NCBI RefSeq assembly: GCF_006715785.1
Contig: NZ_VFNX01000001.1
Location: 4,134,001 to 4,198,000 of the forward strand
Reading direction: 5' to 3'
DNA from: Streptomyces puniciscabiei
Lineage (GTDB): Bacteria > Actinomycetota > Actinomycetes > Streptomycetales > Streptomycetaceae
Length of the DNA stretch: 64,000 nucleotides
Below the pieces are notes generated by a model. The model was given only the letters and a program-made list of their open reading frames with translations. It was not told the origin of the DNA and did not search any database. Positions 19,253-27,685 of this stretch are shown here, in pieces (the first letter of the stretch is position 1; every line of letters starts with the position of its first letter). The position numbers were made by a program, and so were the translations under genes.

Positions 19253-22200
19253 ATGAGCGACGAGCCGCAGCCGCAGCAGCCGACCGAAGGCGTGCCGCCG
19301 GAAAAGCCGCTGCCGGCTGAAGCACCCGGCGACCACGCCGCCCAGGCCGGGCCGGCCGGCAATCCGCCACGGCCCGCACAGGCGGGCACTCCGGCGCGGT
19401 CCGGCGAGACGCCGGGAGCGGCGGGTACGGCCGAGCGGGGCGCGCAGGCCCAGGGGGCTGAGCGGGCCGATCAGCGCGGTACCACCGAGCGGAGCGGTAC
19501 GGCCGAGCGAGGCGAGCAGGCCCAGCGGGCCGGGCAGAGCGGTACCTCCGCGCGCGGTGGTCGGACCGGGGAGGCCGGACTCGGCCGAACGGGTGACCGT
19601 CAGGCGTCCGAGGACCGCTCGACTCCTGCGGGCTCGTCCCCTTCGCCGGACCGCCCGGCCGTGGACCGGACGGCTTCCATGGCCCGCGCGCGCCAGGCTG
19701 CCCGAGGCGGGCGTACGGAGCAGGAGGGGCCCATGACGTCCAGCGGGAACACGGATTCCGGCGGGCCTTCGACGTCCGGCGGCGGTTCGGGCTCCGGCGG
19801 GGGCTCGGCCCCGCGCCCAGGCTCGGCATCCGGTGAGGTCCCGGGCTCCGACGGGAGCCCGGCGGCTCGCCGGGGTTCCGTGTCCGGCGTGGTGTCGCGT
19901 GGTGCCGCTGGTGAGGTCTCGGGGGCTCGGGAGGGTCTGGGCTCCGGCGGGGGCTCGGCGGGCCGGGGTGCGTCGGCATCGGGAAGTGGCTCGGCGGACC
20001 GGAGCCCGGCGGCTCACGGTGGGTCGGCGGCTCGCGGGGGTTCCGTGTCCGGCGTGGTGTCGCGTGGTGCCGCTGGTGAGGTCTCGGGGGCTCGGGAGGG
20101 TCTGGGCTCCGGGGGCCCGGCGGGCCAGGGTGCGTCGACGTCCGGCAGTGGCTCGGCGGACCGCGGGGACTCCCCGTCCGGGGCGCCGTCCGATCGTGCT
20201 GCTGCTGACCGCTCGGGAGCCCAGGAGGGCTCCGGTACTGCCTCGGGCTCCCGCGAGTCGACCGCGTCCCAGGGCCCCGGCCGGTCCCGTACCGACTCCG
20301 GGAAGCCGCAGGTTCCGGCCGCCCGAGGTGGCTCCGAGCAGGCGCAGTCGGCCGAGAGCACGCAGGTCCTCCGGCGTGTCACGGCGCCCCGGGCCGCCGA
20401 GGAGGACCGGGGCGGCAAGGCGGCTCAGGGCTCCGGCGCCGCGCCCGAGACCACCCAGGTTCTCCGGCGGGTCAACGCACCCCGAGCTGCCGAGCCGGGT
20501 GGCCCCACCAGGACGGCGGCCGCCTCTCCGGCCGGCGAGCCGAACACCACCGGCCGTACACCCCGGGCGACCGGACCGGACGCCGCCGGGCGCACCCCTC
20601 GTACGACCGGCCCCGACACCACCCCCCGCACCACCCGCCCGGGCACCGGTGCGAGCCGCGCCGCCAAGGCGGCCGGAGCGGCCGGAGCGGTCGGCGCAGC
20701 CGCCGGTGCCGCCGGCGCGGTCGGCCAGGCTTCCCAGGCCGGCGCCGCGGGCGCCGCCGGCCTGGCCGGCTCGGCCGGAGCGGCCACCCGCCGCCCTCGA
20801 ACCGGCCCCGGCACCAGCACCACCGGCACCGCCTCCGAGGAAGCCACCGCCCTCCTCGCCGCCACCCCCGGCGACGGCCGCCCCACGGGAGGCCCGGGAG
20901 CCCCCGGAGGCCCCGGCGACAACGGCACGGCGAAGGGGAAGAAGAAGCGGCCCAAGCGGACCGGGTGGCGGCGGATCATCCCCACCTGGCGCATGGTGCT
21001 CGGCACCTTCGTGATCGGGGTGCTCCTGCTGATCGGGCTGTTCTTCCTCGGCTACTCCCTCGTGAAGATCCCGCCCGCCAACGCGCTCGCCACCAAGCAG
21101 GCCAACATCTACCTCTACGCCGACGGCTCCCAGATCGCCCGCGACACGCGCGACAGCCAGGTCAACCGGGAGAGCGTCAGCCTCGCCCAGGTCTCCAAGG
21201 ACGCCCAGCACGCCGTACTGGCCGCCGAGGACCGCGACTTCTACAGCGAGTCCGCCGTCGACCCCAAGGCGATGCTGCGCGCCGCCTGGAACACCGCGAC
21301 CGGCAAGGGCACCCAGTCCGGCTCGACGATCACCCAGCAGTACGTGAAGAACTACTACCTGGGCCAGGAGCAGACGCTCACCCGCAAGGCCAAGGAGTTC
21401 TTCATCGCGATCAAGCTGGACCGCACCCAGTCCAAGGACGAGATCCTCGAGGGCTACCTCAACACCAGCTTCTTCGGCCGCAACGCCTACGGCATCCAGG
21501 CCGCCGCCCAGGCCTACTACGGCGTGGACGCCCGGGACCTGGACCCGGCCCGCGCCGCCTACCTCGCCGCGCTCGTCAACGCGCCCAGCGAGTACGACGT
21601 CGTCGCCCACCCGGAGAACAAGGCCGCGGCCGTCGCCCGCTGGAACTACGTCCTGGACGGCATGGTCAAGAAGGGCTGGCTCAGCGAGTCCACGCGGGCC
21701 GGCATGAAGTTCCCGATGCCGAAGGAGCAGACGCTCTCCACCGGCATGTCCGGCCAGCGCGGCTACCTCGTCGACGCGGTCAAGCATTACCTGACCACCC
21801 ACAACATCCTCACCGACGACCAGCTCGCGGCCGGCGGCTACCGCATCACCACCACCATCCAGAAGGATAAGCAGAACGCCTTCGTCAAGGCCGTCGACGA
21901 CCAGCTGATCTCCAAGCTGGACAAGAAGAACAACAAGGTCGACAACTACGTCCGCGCCGGCGGCGCCTCCGTCGACCCGAAGACCGGCAAGGTCGTCGCC
22001 ATGTACGGCGGCATCGACTACGTGAAGCAGTACACCAACGGCGCCACCCGCGGTGACTTCCAGGTCGGCTCCACCTTCAAGCCCTTCGTGTTCACCTCGG
22101 CGGTGCAGAACGGCTCGACCACCCAGGACGGCCGCACCATCACCCCGAACACCATGTACGACGGCACCAACGAGCGCCCCGTACAGGGCTGGAACGGCGG

Positions 22201-23269
22201 CGCCTACGCCCCGCAGAACGAGGACCAGAAGTCGTACGGCCAGATCACCGTCACCAAGGCCACCGACCTGTCCGTGAACGCCGTCTACGCGCAGATGGCC
22301 GTCGACGTCGGCCCGTCCAAGGTCAAGCAGACCGCGATCGACCTGGGCGTCCCCTCCGACACCCCGGACCTGCAGCCGTACCCCTCGATCGCCCTCGGCA
22401 CCGCCACCGCCAGCGTCCTGGACATGGCGGAGTCCTACGCCACCCTCGCCAACCACGGCCGGCACGGCACGTACACGATGGTCGAGAAGATCACCAAGGA
22501 CGGCACGGACGAGGTCAAGCTGCCCCAGCAGCCGGTCAAGCAGGCCGTCAGCCGCGAGGCCGCCGACACCACCACCTCGATCCTGCAGAGCGTGGTCGAC
22601 AACGGCACCGCCACCGCCGCCCAGGCCGCGGGCCGCCCGGCGGCCGGCAAGACCGGTACCGCCGAGAACGACACCGCCGCCTGGTTCGCCGGTTACACCC
22701 CCGACCTGGCCACGGTGGTCTCGGTCATGGGCCAGGACCCGGTGACGGCCAAGCACATGCCGCTGTACGGCGCTCTCGGCCAGCCGCGCATCAACGGTGG
22801 CGGCGCGCCGACCCAGATCTGGGCCCAGTACACGGGGGCCGCGCTGAAGAACAAGCCGGCCTCCGACTTCGACCTCCAGCTGGAGCAGGGCGCCGACCAG
22901 CCGCAGCCGCCCAGCACCACCGGCTCGACCCCGCCGGGCACGACCACCAGCCCGACCACCGGCGGCACCGGCACTCCCACCACCGGCGGTCCGACCACCA
23001 GCCCGACCACCGGCGGCACCGGCACCCCCACGACCGGCGGCACCGGCACCACCGGCGGCACCGGCACCACCGGCGGCACCACGACCGGCACCACCACCGG
23101 CGGCGGCACCACGGGCGGCGGCACGACCACCGGCGGCGGCACGACGGGCGGCGGCACGACCGACGCGGGAGCCAACGGGGGCGGCACGACCACAGGCGGC
23201 GGAACCGACGGCGGCCCCGGTACGACAGGCACCGCCGCCGGTGCCGGAGGCGGCGACCCAGCGGTCTGA
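19253..23269 (+). CDS. very long class A penicillin-binding protein with disordered N-terminus
   Basis: 1338-aa bifunctional peptidoglycan synthase, about twice the usual length. Residues 1–560 are a low-complexity Ser/Gly/Ala/Arg cytoplasmic region with an 88-bp internal direct repeat and two TQVLRRV-x-APRAAE motifs. A transmembrane helix lies at 581–604. The GT51 transglycosylase domain follows (EDRDFYSES, then GSTITQQYVKN). The transpeptidase domain has S940-TFK, S1007-VN and K1133-TG. A Gly/Thr repeat tail fills the last ~115 residues. Start is ATG 19253; GTG 19244 is possible. Corresponds in position to a PBP gene in S. coelicolor near rph. Confidence 0.92.
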   Translation: MSDEPQPQQPTEGVPPEKPLPAEAPGDHAAQAGPAGNPPRPAQAGTPARSGETPGAAGTAERGAQAQGAERADQRGTTERSGTAERGEQAQRAGQSGTSARGGRTGEAGLGRTGDRQASEDRSTPAGSSPSPDRPAVDRTASMARARQAARGGRTEQEGPMTSSGNTDSGGPSTSGGGSGSGGGSAPRPGSASGEVPGSDGSPAARRGSVSGVVSRGAAGEVSGAREGLGSGGGSAGRGASASGSGSADRSPAAHGGSAARGGSVSGVVSRGAAGEVSGAREGLGSGGPAGQGASTSGSGSADRGDSPSGAPSDRAAADRSGAQEGSGTASGSRESTASQGPGRSRTDSGKPQVPAARGGSEQAQSAESTQVLRRVTAPRAAEEDRGGKAAQGSGAAPETTQVLRRVNAPRAAEPGGPTRTAAASPAGEPNTTGRTPRATGPDAAGRTPRTTGPDTTPRTTRPGTGASRAAKAAGAAGAVGAAAGAAGAVGQASQAGAAGAAGLAGSAGAATRRPRTGPGTSTTGTASEEATALLAATPGDGRPTGGPGAPGGPGDNGTAKGKKKRPKRTGWRRIIPTWRMVLGTFVIGVLLLIGLFFLGYSLVKIPPANALATKQANIYLYADGSQIARDTRDSQVNRESVSLAQVSKDAQHAVLAAEDRDFYSESAVDPKAMLRAAWNTATGKGTQSGSTITQQYVKNYYLGQEQTLTRKAKEFFIAIKLDRTQSKDEILEGYLNTSFFGRNAYGIQAAAQAYYGVDARDLDPARAAYLAALVNAPSEYDVVAHPENKAAAVARWNYVLDGMVKKGWLSESTRAGMKFPMPKEQTLSTGMSGQRGYLVDAVKHYLTTHNILTDDQLAAGGYRITTTIQKDKQNAFVKAVDDQLISKLDKKNNKVDNYVRAGGASVDPKTGKVVAMYGGIDYVKQYTNGATRGDFQVGSTFKPFVFTSAVQNGSTTQDGRTITPNTMYDGTNERPVQGWNGGAYAPQNEDQKSYGQITVTKATDLSVNAVYAQMAVDVGPSKVKQTAIDLGVPSDTPDLQPYPSIALGTATASVLDMAESYATLANHGRHGTYTMVEKITKDGTDEVKLPQQPVKQAVSREAADTTTSILQSVVDNGTATAAQAAGRPAAGKTGTAENDTAAWFAGYTPDLATVVSVMGQDPVTAKHMPLYGALGQPRINGGGAPTQIWAQYTGAALKNKPASDFDLQLEQGADQPQPPSTTGSTPPGTTTSPTTGGTGTPTTGGPTTSPTTGGTGTPTTGGTGTTGGTGTTGGTTTGTTTGGGTTGGGTTTGGGTTGGGTTDAGANGGGTTTGGGTDGGPGTTGTAAGAGGGDPAV
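19861..20113 (+). repeat. internal direct repeat in PBP N-terminal region
   Basis: Two nearly identical 88-bp units, 19861–19948 and 20026–20113, offset by 165 bp (55 codons), encode the segment GSVSGVVSRGAAGEVSGARE twice. The frame is preserved, so copy number can vary without breaking the gene. Confidence 0.85.
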
Positions 23270-23273
23270 CGCC

Positions 23274-23594
23274 TCAGTGACCGCTGGTCGCCTTCAGCCC
23301 CACCACGGCGACCAGCAGCAGACACACGAAGAAGATCCGGGCGGCGGTGACCGGCTCACCGAGCACCACCATGCCGAGCACCGCCGCACCGGCCGCCCCG
23401 ATGCCCACCCACACGCCGTACGCGGTACCGATGGGCAGGGACTTCGCGGCATACGACAGCAGCAGCATGCTGGCGACGATCCCGGCCCCGGTGAACACAC
23501 TGGGCACCAGCCGGGTGAAGCCCTCGCTGTACTTCATCCCGATCGACCAGCCCACCTCCAGCAGACCGGCGACGACAAGCAGAACCCAGGCCAT
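23274..23594 (-). CDS. SMR-family exporter, probable guanidinium exporter (Gdx/SugE type)
   Basis: 106-aa four-helix membrane protein working as an antiparallel dimer. The essential Glu is E13 (LLEVGW), and KYSEGFTR after helix 1 is characteristic of the SugE/Gdx branch, whose members exchange guanidinium for protons. ATG 23594 has GGAGG 8 nt upstream. A strong match to the guanidine-III riboswitch lies 37 bp upstream, which supports the guanidinium substrate over a general drug pump. Confidence 0.88.
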   Translation of the reverse strand: MAWVLLVVAGLLEVGWSIGMKYSEGFTRLVPSVFTGAGIVASMLLLSYAAKSLPIGTAYGVWVGIGAAGAAVLGMVVLGEPVTAARIFFVCLLLVAVVGLKATSGH

Positions 23595-23630
23595 GACAGG
23601 CACCTCCGGAAGGAATCTCTGAACGGGGGT

Positions 23631-23682
23631 GCGTCGTCTTTGCCTGGAGGTCGGGAGTCCCGGTACGGCGCGTCTCGTCGGG
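23631..23682 (-). promoter_or_regulatory. candidate guanidine-III (mini-ykkC) riboswitch
   Basis: Read on the minus strand the element runs CCCG-ACGAG-AC-GCGCCGTACC-GGG, a 13-nt insertion, then AGGCAAAGACGACGC. The known guanidine-III consensus contains ACGAG, GCGCCGUACC and AGGACAAGACGGCGC in the same order. P1 can pair CCCG with CGGG, and P2 GCGCCGT with ACGACGC with one mismatch. It precedes a Gdx-type SMR exporter, the expected target. Confidence 0.72.
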
Positions 23683-23714
23683 CCGGCCCTTCCGAACATA
23701 GCAAAGAAACGACA

Positions 23715-23746
23715 AAGGGGCCGGTGACCACGGTCACCAGCCCCTT
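23715..23746 (-). terminator. hairpin between GroES-like gene and SMR gene
   Basis: Inverted repeat AAGGGGC(C)GGTGACC / GGTCACC-AGCCCCTT around ACG, located 58 bp after the GroES-like gene stop and upstream of the SMR leader. Confidence 0.65.
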
Positions 23747-23803
23747 CACCGCAACGGACTCGGACTCGGACTCGGACCCGAACTCGGACGAGTCAGAGAT
23801 GAC

Positions 23804-24163
23804 TCACAGATAGAGCCCGGTGGAGTCCTCCGACCCCTCGAAACGGTCCGCGGCCACGGCGTGCAGATCCCGCTCACGCATGAGCACGTACGCCACACCC
23901 CGCACCTCGACCTCGGCCCGGTCCTCCGGATCGAACAGAACCCGGTCACCCGGCTCCACGGTCCGTACGTTCTGCCCGACCGCGACCACCTCGGCCCAGG
24001 CCAGCCGCCGCCCGACCGCCGCGGTGGCGGGAATCAGAATGCCGCCCCCCGACCGCCGCTCGCCCTCACCGGTCTCCTGCTTGACCAGAACCCGGTCGTG
24101 CAGCATCCGGATGGGAAGCTTGTCGTGATGGGGGGTGCTGTGCTGGTTTCTGTTGGCGCTCAC
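23804..24163 (-). CDS. GroES-like co-chaperonin family protein
   Basis: 119-aa protein of the Cpn10 fold: IRMLHDRVLVKQ (strand 1), SGGGILIPATA (mobile-loop region), AEVVAVGQNVRTVEPGDRVLFDPEDRAEVEV and AYVLMRERDLHAV. It carries an N-terminal extension of about 17 residues and is not next to a groEL gene, so it is a second, stand-alone GroES-like protein rather than the main co-chaperonin. Role unknown; the fold assignment is good. Confidence 0.82.
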   Translation of the reverse strand: MSANRNQHSTPHHDKLPIRMLHDRVLVKQETGEGERRSGGGILIPATAAVGRRLAWAEVVAVGQNVRTVEPGDRVLFDPEDRAEVEVRGVAYVLMRERDLHAVAADRFEGSEDSTGLYL

Positions 24164-24206
24164 GCCTCGAACCTACCTGCCTTCGCCACTCCGGTCCGCT
24201 CCCGGG

Positions 24207-24536
24207 TCAGCCCTTGCGCCGCCGCGCGCCCACGGTGAGCAGCCCCACCACACCGACGGCGAGCAGCGCGACGGGCACGACCCGCTGCATCCTGAGCGAA
24301 CCCTCCTCGTCCACGAACTGCGCCCGCACCTCAGTCACCACCCGGTTGACCTGCACATAGGCCCGCCCGACGGTGTGATCGACATGGGCGACGACCTTGG
24401 CCTTGGCATCCCCGATGATCGTCTGCGGATGAACCCGCACCCCGATCTCGTCGAGCGTCTCGGCCAGCACTTCGCGGCGGCGCTTGATGTCCGCCTCGAT
24501 CTGCGCCGGGGTTCTGGTGTCCGACGTGTCCGCCAC
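24207..24536 (-). CDS. DUF3618 membrane protein
   Basis: 109-aa protein. The N-terminal DUF3618 signature (RTPAQIEADIKRRREVLAETLDEIGVRVHPQTI, about 8–40) is followed by a helical region and one C-terminal transmembrane segment (VVPVALLAVGVVGLLTVG) with a basic RRRK end. Function unknown; members are often near peroxiredoxin genes, and here bcp is divergent 93 bp away. GTG 24536 chosen because the Ala-rich family N-terminus follows it. Confidence 0.82.
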   Translation of the reverse strand: MADTSDTRTPAQIEADIKRRREVLAETLDEIGVRVHPQTIIGDAKAKVVAHVDHTVGRAYVQVNRVVTEVRAQFVDEEGSLRMQRVVPVALLAVGVVGLLTVGARRRKG

Positions 24537-24629
24537 CGTACGGCCTCCGAAGTCTGCTGATGCTGTTCCGGACAGTCTGTCAGCTTCTCCTCCCGGCGCA
24601 CCGCAAGGCCCCCCGGTTACTCTGGCCCG

Positions 24630-25097
24630 ATGAGCGAGCGACTCCAGCCGGGGGACGTGGCCCCCGCCTTCACCCTCCCCGACGCCGACGGCAACGAGGT
24701 CTCCCTGTCCGCCCACAAGGGCCGCAAGGTCATCGTCTACTTCTACCCGGCCGCCCTGACCCCCGGCTGCACCAAGCAGGCCTGCGACTTCACCGACAAC
24801 CTCGACGTCCTCGCCACCGCCGGCTACGACGTCATCGGCATCTCCCCCGACCCCCCGGAGAAGCTCGCCAGGTTCCGCGAGAAGGAGTCCCTCAAGGTCA
24901 CCCTGCTCGCCGACCCGGAGAAGAAGGTCACCGAGGCCTACGGCGCGTACGGCGAGAAGAAGAACTACGGCAAGACCTACATGGGCGTCATCCGCTCCAC
25001 GATCGTGGTGGACGAGCAGGGCAAGGTGGAAAAGGCCCTCTACAACGTCCGCGCCACGGGCCACGTGGCCAAGATCATCAAGGATCTGGGCATCTGA
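24630..25097 (+). CDS. bcp: thioredoxin-dependent thiol peroxidase (Bcp/PrxQ)
   Basis: 155-aa peroxiredoxin reducing hydroperoxides with electrons from thioredoxin. Peroxidatic C47 in TPGCTKQAC and resolving C52 five residues on define the atypical two-Cys BCP class. YFYPAALTPGCT and DPEKKVTEAYGAYGEK are canonical. TACTCT lies 6 nt before ATG 24630, pointing to a leaderless mRNA. Confidence 0.94.
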   Translation: MSERLQPGDVAPAFTLPDADGNEVSLSAHKGRKVIVYFYPAALTPGCTKQACDFTDNLDVLATAGYDVIGISPDPPEKLARFREKESLKVTLLADPEKKVTEAYGAYGEKKNYGKTYMGVIRSTIVVDEQGKVEKALYNVRATGHVAKIIKDLGI

Positions 25098-25114
25098 GCG
25101 TCTGAGCCTGCTGG

Positions 25115-25151
25115 CGGCCCGCACCGGAGTGATGACCTGGTGCGGGCCGCT
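25115..25151 (+). terminator. terminator after bcp
   Basis: Twelve-bp perfect stem (GCGGCCCGCACC) with a 13-nt loop, starting 18 bp after the bcp stop. Confidence 0.75.
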
Positions 25152-25271
25152 GCTGTGCCTCAACTGCCACGCGACGACCAGCACATGGTGCCGAGGGGGC
25201 GGGCGGCGAAAGGCGCAGGCCCGTACACTGGGCGAGGCAAAACGGCCAGCAAGCTAGTTGTCCGTTTTAGG

Positions 25272-25356
25272 GCGGTCGTGGCGAAATAGGCGATACGCGC
25301 GGGTTTTAGGTGCCCGTGGGAGAAATCCCGTGTGGGTTCGAGTCCCACCGACCGCA
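25272..25356 (+). tRNA. tRNA-Leu (anticodon UAG)
   Basis: 85-nt class II tRNA. The acceptor stem GCGGTCG pairs with CGACCGC, the discriminator is A and no CCA is encoded. The anticodon stem CGGGT/GCCCG encloses loop TTTAGGT, giving UAG (reads CUA Leu codons). A long variable arm (TGGGAGAAATCCCG) and T-arm GTGGGTTCGAGTCCCAC are present. It is not bldA, which reads UUA. A strong terminator follows. Confidence 0.93.
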
Positions 25357-25359
25357 CAG

Positions 25360-25391
25360 GTGAGGGGCCGTCCGTCAGGGCGGCCCCTCAC
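25360..25391. terminator. terminator between tRNA-Leu and rdgB
   Basis: Eleven-bp perfect stem (GTGAGGGGCCG) with a 10-nt loop directly after the tRNA and 7 bp beyond the rdgB stop; it can act for both convergent genes. Confidence 0.82.
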
Positions 25392-25397
25392 CCGCTC

Positions 25398-26000
25398 TCA
25401 GCCCAACAACTCCCGAACCACCGGCACCAGCGCCCGGAACGCCTTCCCCCGGTGGCTGATCGCGTTCTTCTCCTCCGGGCTCAGCTCGGCGCACGTGCGC
25501 GTCTCGCCCTCCGGCTGGAGGATCGGGTCGTAGCCGAAGCCGTTCGTGCCGGCAGGCGCGTGGCGCAGTACGCCGCGCAGCTGCCCCTCGACCACCCGCT
25601 CGCGCCCGTCCGGCAGGGCGAGCGCCGCCGCGCAGGCGAAGTGGGCGCCCCGGTGTTCGTCCGCGATGTCGGCGAGCTGGGCCAGGAGGAGGTCGAGGTT
25701 GGCCTTGTCGTCGCCGTGGCGGCCGGACCAGCGGGCGGAGAAGATGCCGGGGGCGCCGTTCAGGACGTCGACGCAGAGGCCGGAGTCGTCGGCGACTGCC
25801 GGAAGACCCGTCGCCTGGGCCAACGCGTGGGCCTTGAGCAGGGCGTTCTCGGCGAAGGTGACGCCGGTTTCCTTGACGTCGGGGATGTCGGGGTAGGCGT
25901 CGGCGCCCACGAGCTCGTGGGGGAGTCCGGCCTCGGCGAGGATCGCCCTCAGCTCGGTGATCTTTCCGGCGTTGCGGGTGGCGAGGATCAAGCGGGTCAT
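25398..26000 (-). CDS. rdgB: non-canonical purine NTP pyrophosphatase (RdgB/HAM1)
   Basis: 200-aa enzyme that hydrolyses XTP, ITP and dITP to keep them out of nucleic acids. Motifs: LATRNAGKITEL (nucleotide binding), FAENALLKAHA, AVADDSGLCVDVLNGAPGIFSARWSG, GFGYDPIL and the C-terminal ISHRGKAFRAL. Length normal. ATG 26000. Confidence 0.95.
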   Translation of the reverse strand: MTRLILATRNAGKITELRAILAEAGLPHELVGADAYPDIPDVKETGVTFAENALLKAHALAQATGLPAVADDSGLCVDVLNGAPGIFSARWSGRHGDDKANLDLLLAQLADIADEHRGAHFACAAALALPDGRERVVEGQLRGVLRHAPAGTNGFGYDPILQPEGETRTCAELSPEEKNAISHRGKAFRALVPVVRELLG

Positions 26001-26046
26001 GCCGGCCAGTATCCCGTCTGGCCGTCGGTGTTCCTCGCGCCCGTGC

Positions 26047-27435
26047 CTACAGTTCCGCCTGCCCGGCGCCCTTGAGGGTGTTCAGGTCGAAGACGCCGGC
26101 CATCCTGGCGAAGCCCAGGTCGCTGGGGTGCAGATGGTCGCCGGAGTCGTAGTCGGGGCGGAGGCGGCGGGGGTCGTACGGGTCGCGGAGGGCCTTGTCG
26201 AAGTCGACCACCGCGTCGTACACCCGGCCGGCCCGGATCTCGGCGTTGACCTGCTGTCGTACCGCCTCGCGGGCCGTCGTCCAGCCGCGGTGGCCCTGGA
26301 AGGGCATCAGGGTGGCGCCGACGACCTTCAGGCCGCGGGCGTGGGCCTCGCGGACCAGGGCGCGCAGGCCGGTGAGGATCTTGTTCGGGTCGGCGAGGCG
26401 CGGGTTGCGGAGGATGTCGTTGACGCCGAGGTCGATGACGACGACCTTGACGTTCGGGTGGGAGAGGGCGTCGCGGCCGAAGCGGCCGAGGCCGCTCTGG
26501 TTCTCGGCCGGGCGGCCGAGTCCGTCGGCGAGGACCTGGTTGCCGCTGATGCCCTCGTTCACGACGCTGTAGCGGGGCGTGGGGCGTCCGGCCTCGAGGG
26601 CGGTGCGCAGGCGGCCGGCGAGGAGGTCGGGCCAGCGGTGGTTGGCGCCGATGGTGGAGGTGATGCCGTCGGTGATGGAGTCGCCGAAGACGACGACGGT
26701 GCCGTCGGCCTCGTTGCTGAGGACGTCGAGGGCGGTCAAGTAGCGCCAGTGCGGCGTCTGTTGGGTGTAGGGGGTGCCGGTGGCGTCCTCGGTGGCGTCG
26801 CCGGTGGCGACGTAGGAGATCTGCCGGGCGTGCGGGTGGTAGGTGACGGGTCCGGACGGGGTGGGGGAGTAGGTGGTGACCAGGACGTCGCTGTCGTGCG
26901 GGACGGCGAGGCGTACGGCGTCGCTGACGATCTGCTCGCCGGCGGGGATGACCACGCCGGTGGCGCCGCCGAAGGTGAGGCGGCGCATGGAGTCCGGGTC
27001 GGCGGCGGCGGTGCCGTCGCCGGCGGAGAGCGCGATCGAGGCGTGGGTGATGGTCAGCGGCTCGTGGCCGTAGAGGTTGGAGAGCGTGATGCGGGCGCTC
27101 GTGCCGCCGGTGCTGGTGTGGACGACGTTGCGGACGGAGCGGCCCGCGAGGCCGCCGGGCTCGGTGCCGGGTTCGCCGCCCACGGGGGAGGCGGACCAGG
27201 CGCCGACCCAGGTGCCGGTGGAGGCGGGGGCGACGGAGGCCCCGTGGTGGGGGCGGTCGTCGGTGAGGGCGCCGCGCGGGGTGCCGTCGTCGGCCGCCAC
27301 GGTGAAGTAGATGGCGGCGGACATGGCCAGGACGAGTGCGACGAGCGCACTCATCAGCGCACGGTGCCTTGCGGGGGCTCCATGCATGGGCTGCTCCGCA
27401 GCGGGCCCCGCACCCCCGTCACGACGTCTGGTCAC
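26047..27435 (-). CDS. secreted or membrane-anchored SGNH/GDSL hydrolase
   Basis: 462-aa esterase/lipase-type hydrolase. An N-terminal hydrophobic segment (LMSALVALVLAMSAAIYFTVA) is a signal peptide or anchor. The N-terminal half is a beta-rich domain (TWVGAWSASPVG..., SARITLSNLYG) found in many Streptomyces members. Catalytic blocks are FGDSITDG (Ser), NEGISGNQVL (Gly), DLGVNDI (Asn) and DHLHPSDLG (Asp/His). GTG 27435 was chosen with GAGGAG 12 nt upstream; ATG 27387 is possible. Divergent from DUF445. Confidence 0.85.
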   Translation of the reverse strand: MTRRRDGGAGPAAEQPMHGAPARHRALMSALVALVLAMSAAIYFTVAADDGTPRGALTDDRPHHGASVAPASTGTWVGAWSASPVGGEPGTEPGGLAGRSVRNVVHTSTGGTSARITLSNLYGHEPLTITHASIALSAGDGTAAADPDSMRRLTFGGATGVVIPAGEQIVSDAVRLAVPHDSDVLVTTYSPTPSGPVTYHPHARQISYVATGDATEDATGTPYTQQTPHWRYLTALDVLSNEADGTVVVFGDSITDGITSTIGANHRWPDLLAGRLRTALEAGRPTPRYSVVNEGISGNQVLADGLGRPAENQSGLGRFGRDALSHPNVKVVVIDLGVNDILRNPRLADPNKILTGLRALVREAHARGLKVVGATLMPFQGHRGWTTAREAVRQQVNAEIRAGRVYDAVVDFDKALRDPYDPRRLRPDYDSGDHLHPSDLGFARMAGVFDLNTLKGAGQAEL

Positions 27436-27606
27436 GCTTGTGTTGTTCTCCTCGGGGATGGGAGCCCGAGGCTCCGATCTTGGTGTGCCCATGATGCGTG
27501 ATGGGCCGGCGAGGGCTGTCAGGGCCCTGCCGAAATCCCTTTTCTGACAGACGCCGGGAACTCTTGTTCCGTTCCGGGAGTCGGTCGGGAAGGGACAATT
27601 GTGTGC

Positions 27607-27657
27607 GGGATCACCGGATGGGATCACCGAGGGGATCACCGGATGGGATCACCGAAC
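27607..27657 (+). repeat. short tandem repeat in divergent promoter region
   Basis: Four imperfect units of GGGATCACCGGAT with 12–13 nt period lie between the SGNH hydrolase and DUF445 genes. They could be clustered protein-binding sites or simple slippage. Confidence 0.6.
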
Positions 27658-27685
27658 GGGGTCACGAGCGGGCGGAGCTGAACGG

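Noticed and set aside
19181..22756. 1191-residue open frame on the minus strand
   Set aside because: Antisense of the PBP gene, low complexity, no motif; the PBP frame has intact GT51 and transpeptidase motifs.
25272..25356. bldA (tRNA-Leu UAA)
   Set aside because: The anticodon loop TTTAGGT gives UAG, so this is the tRNA for CUA codons.
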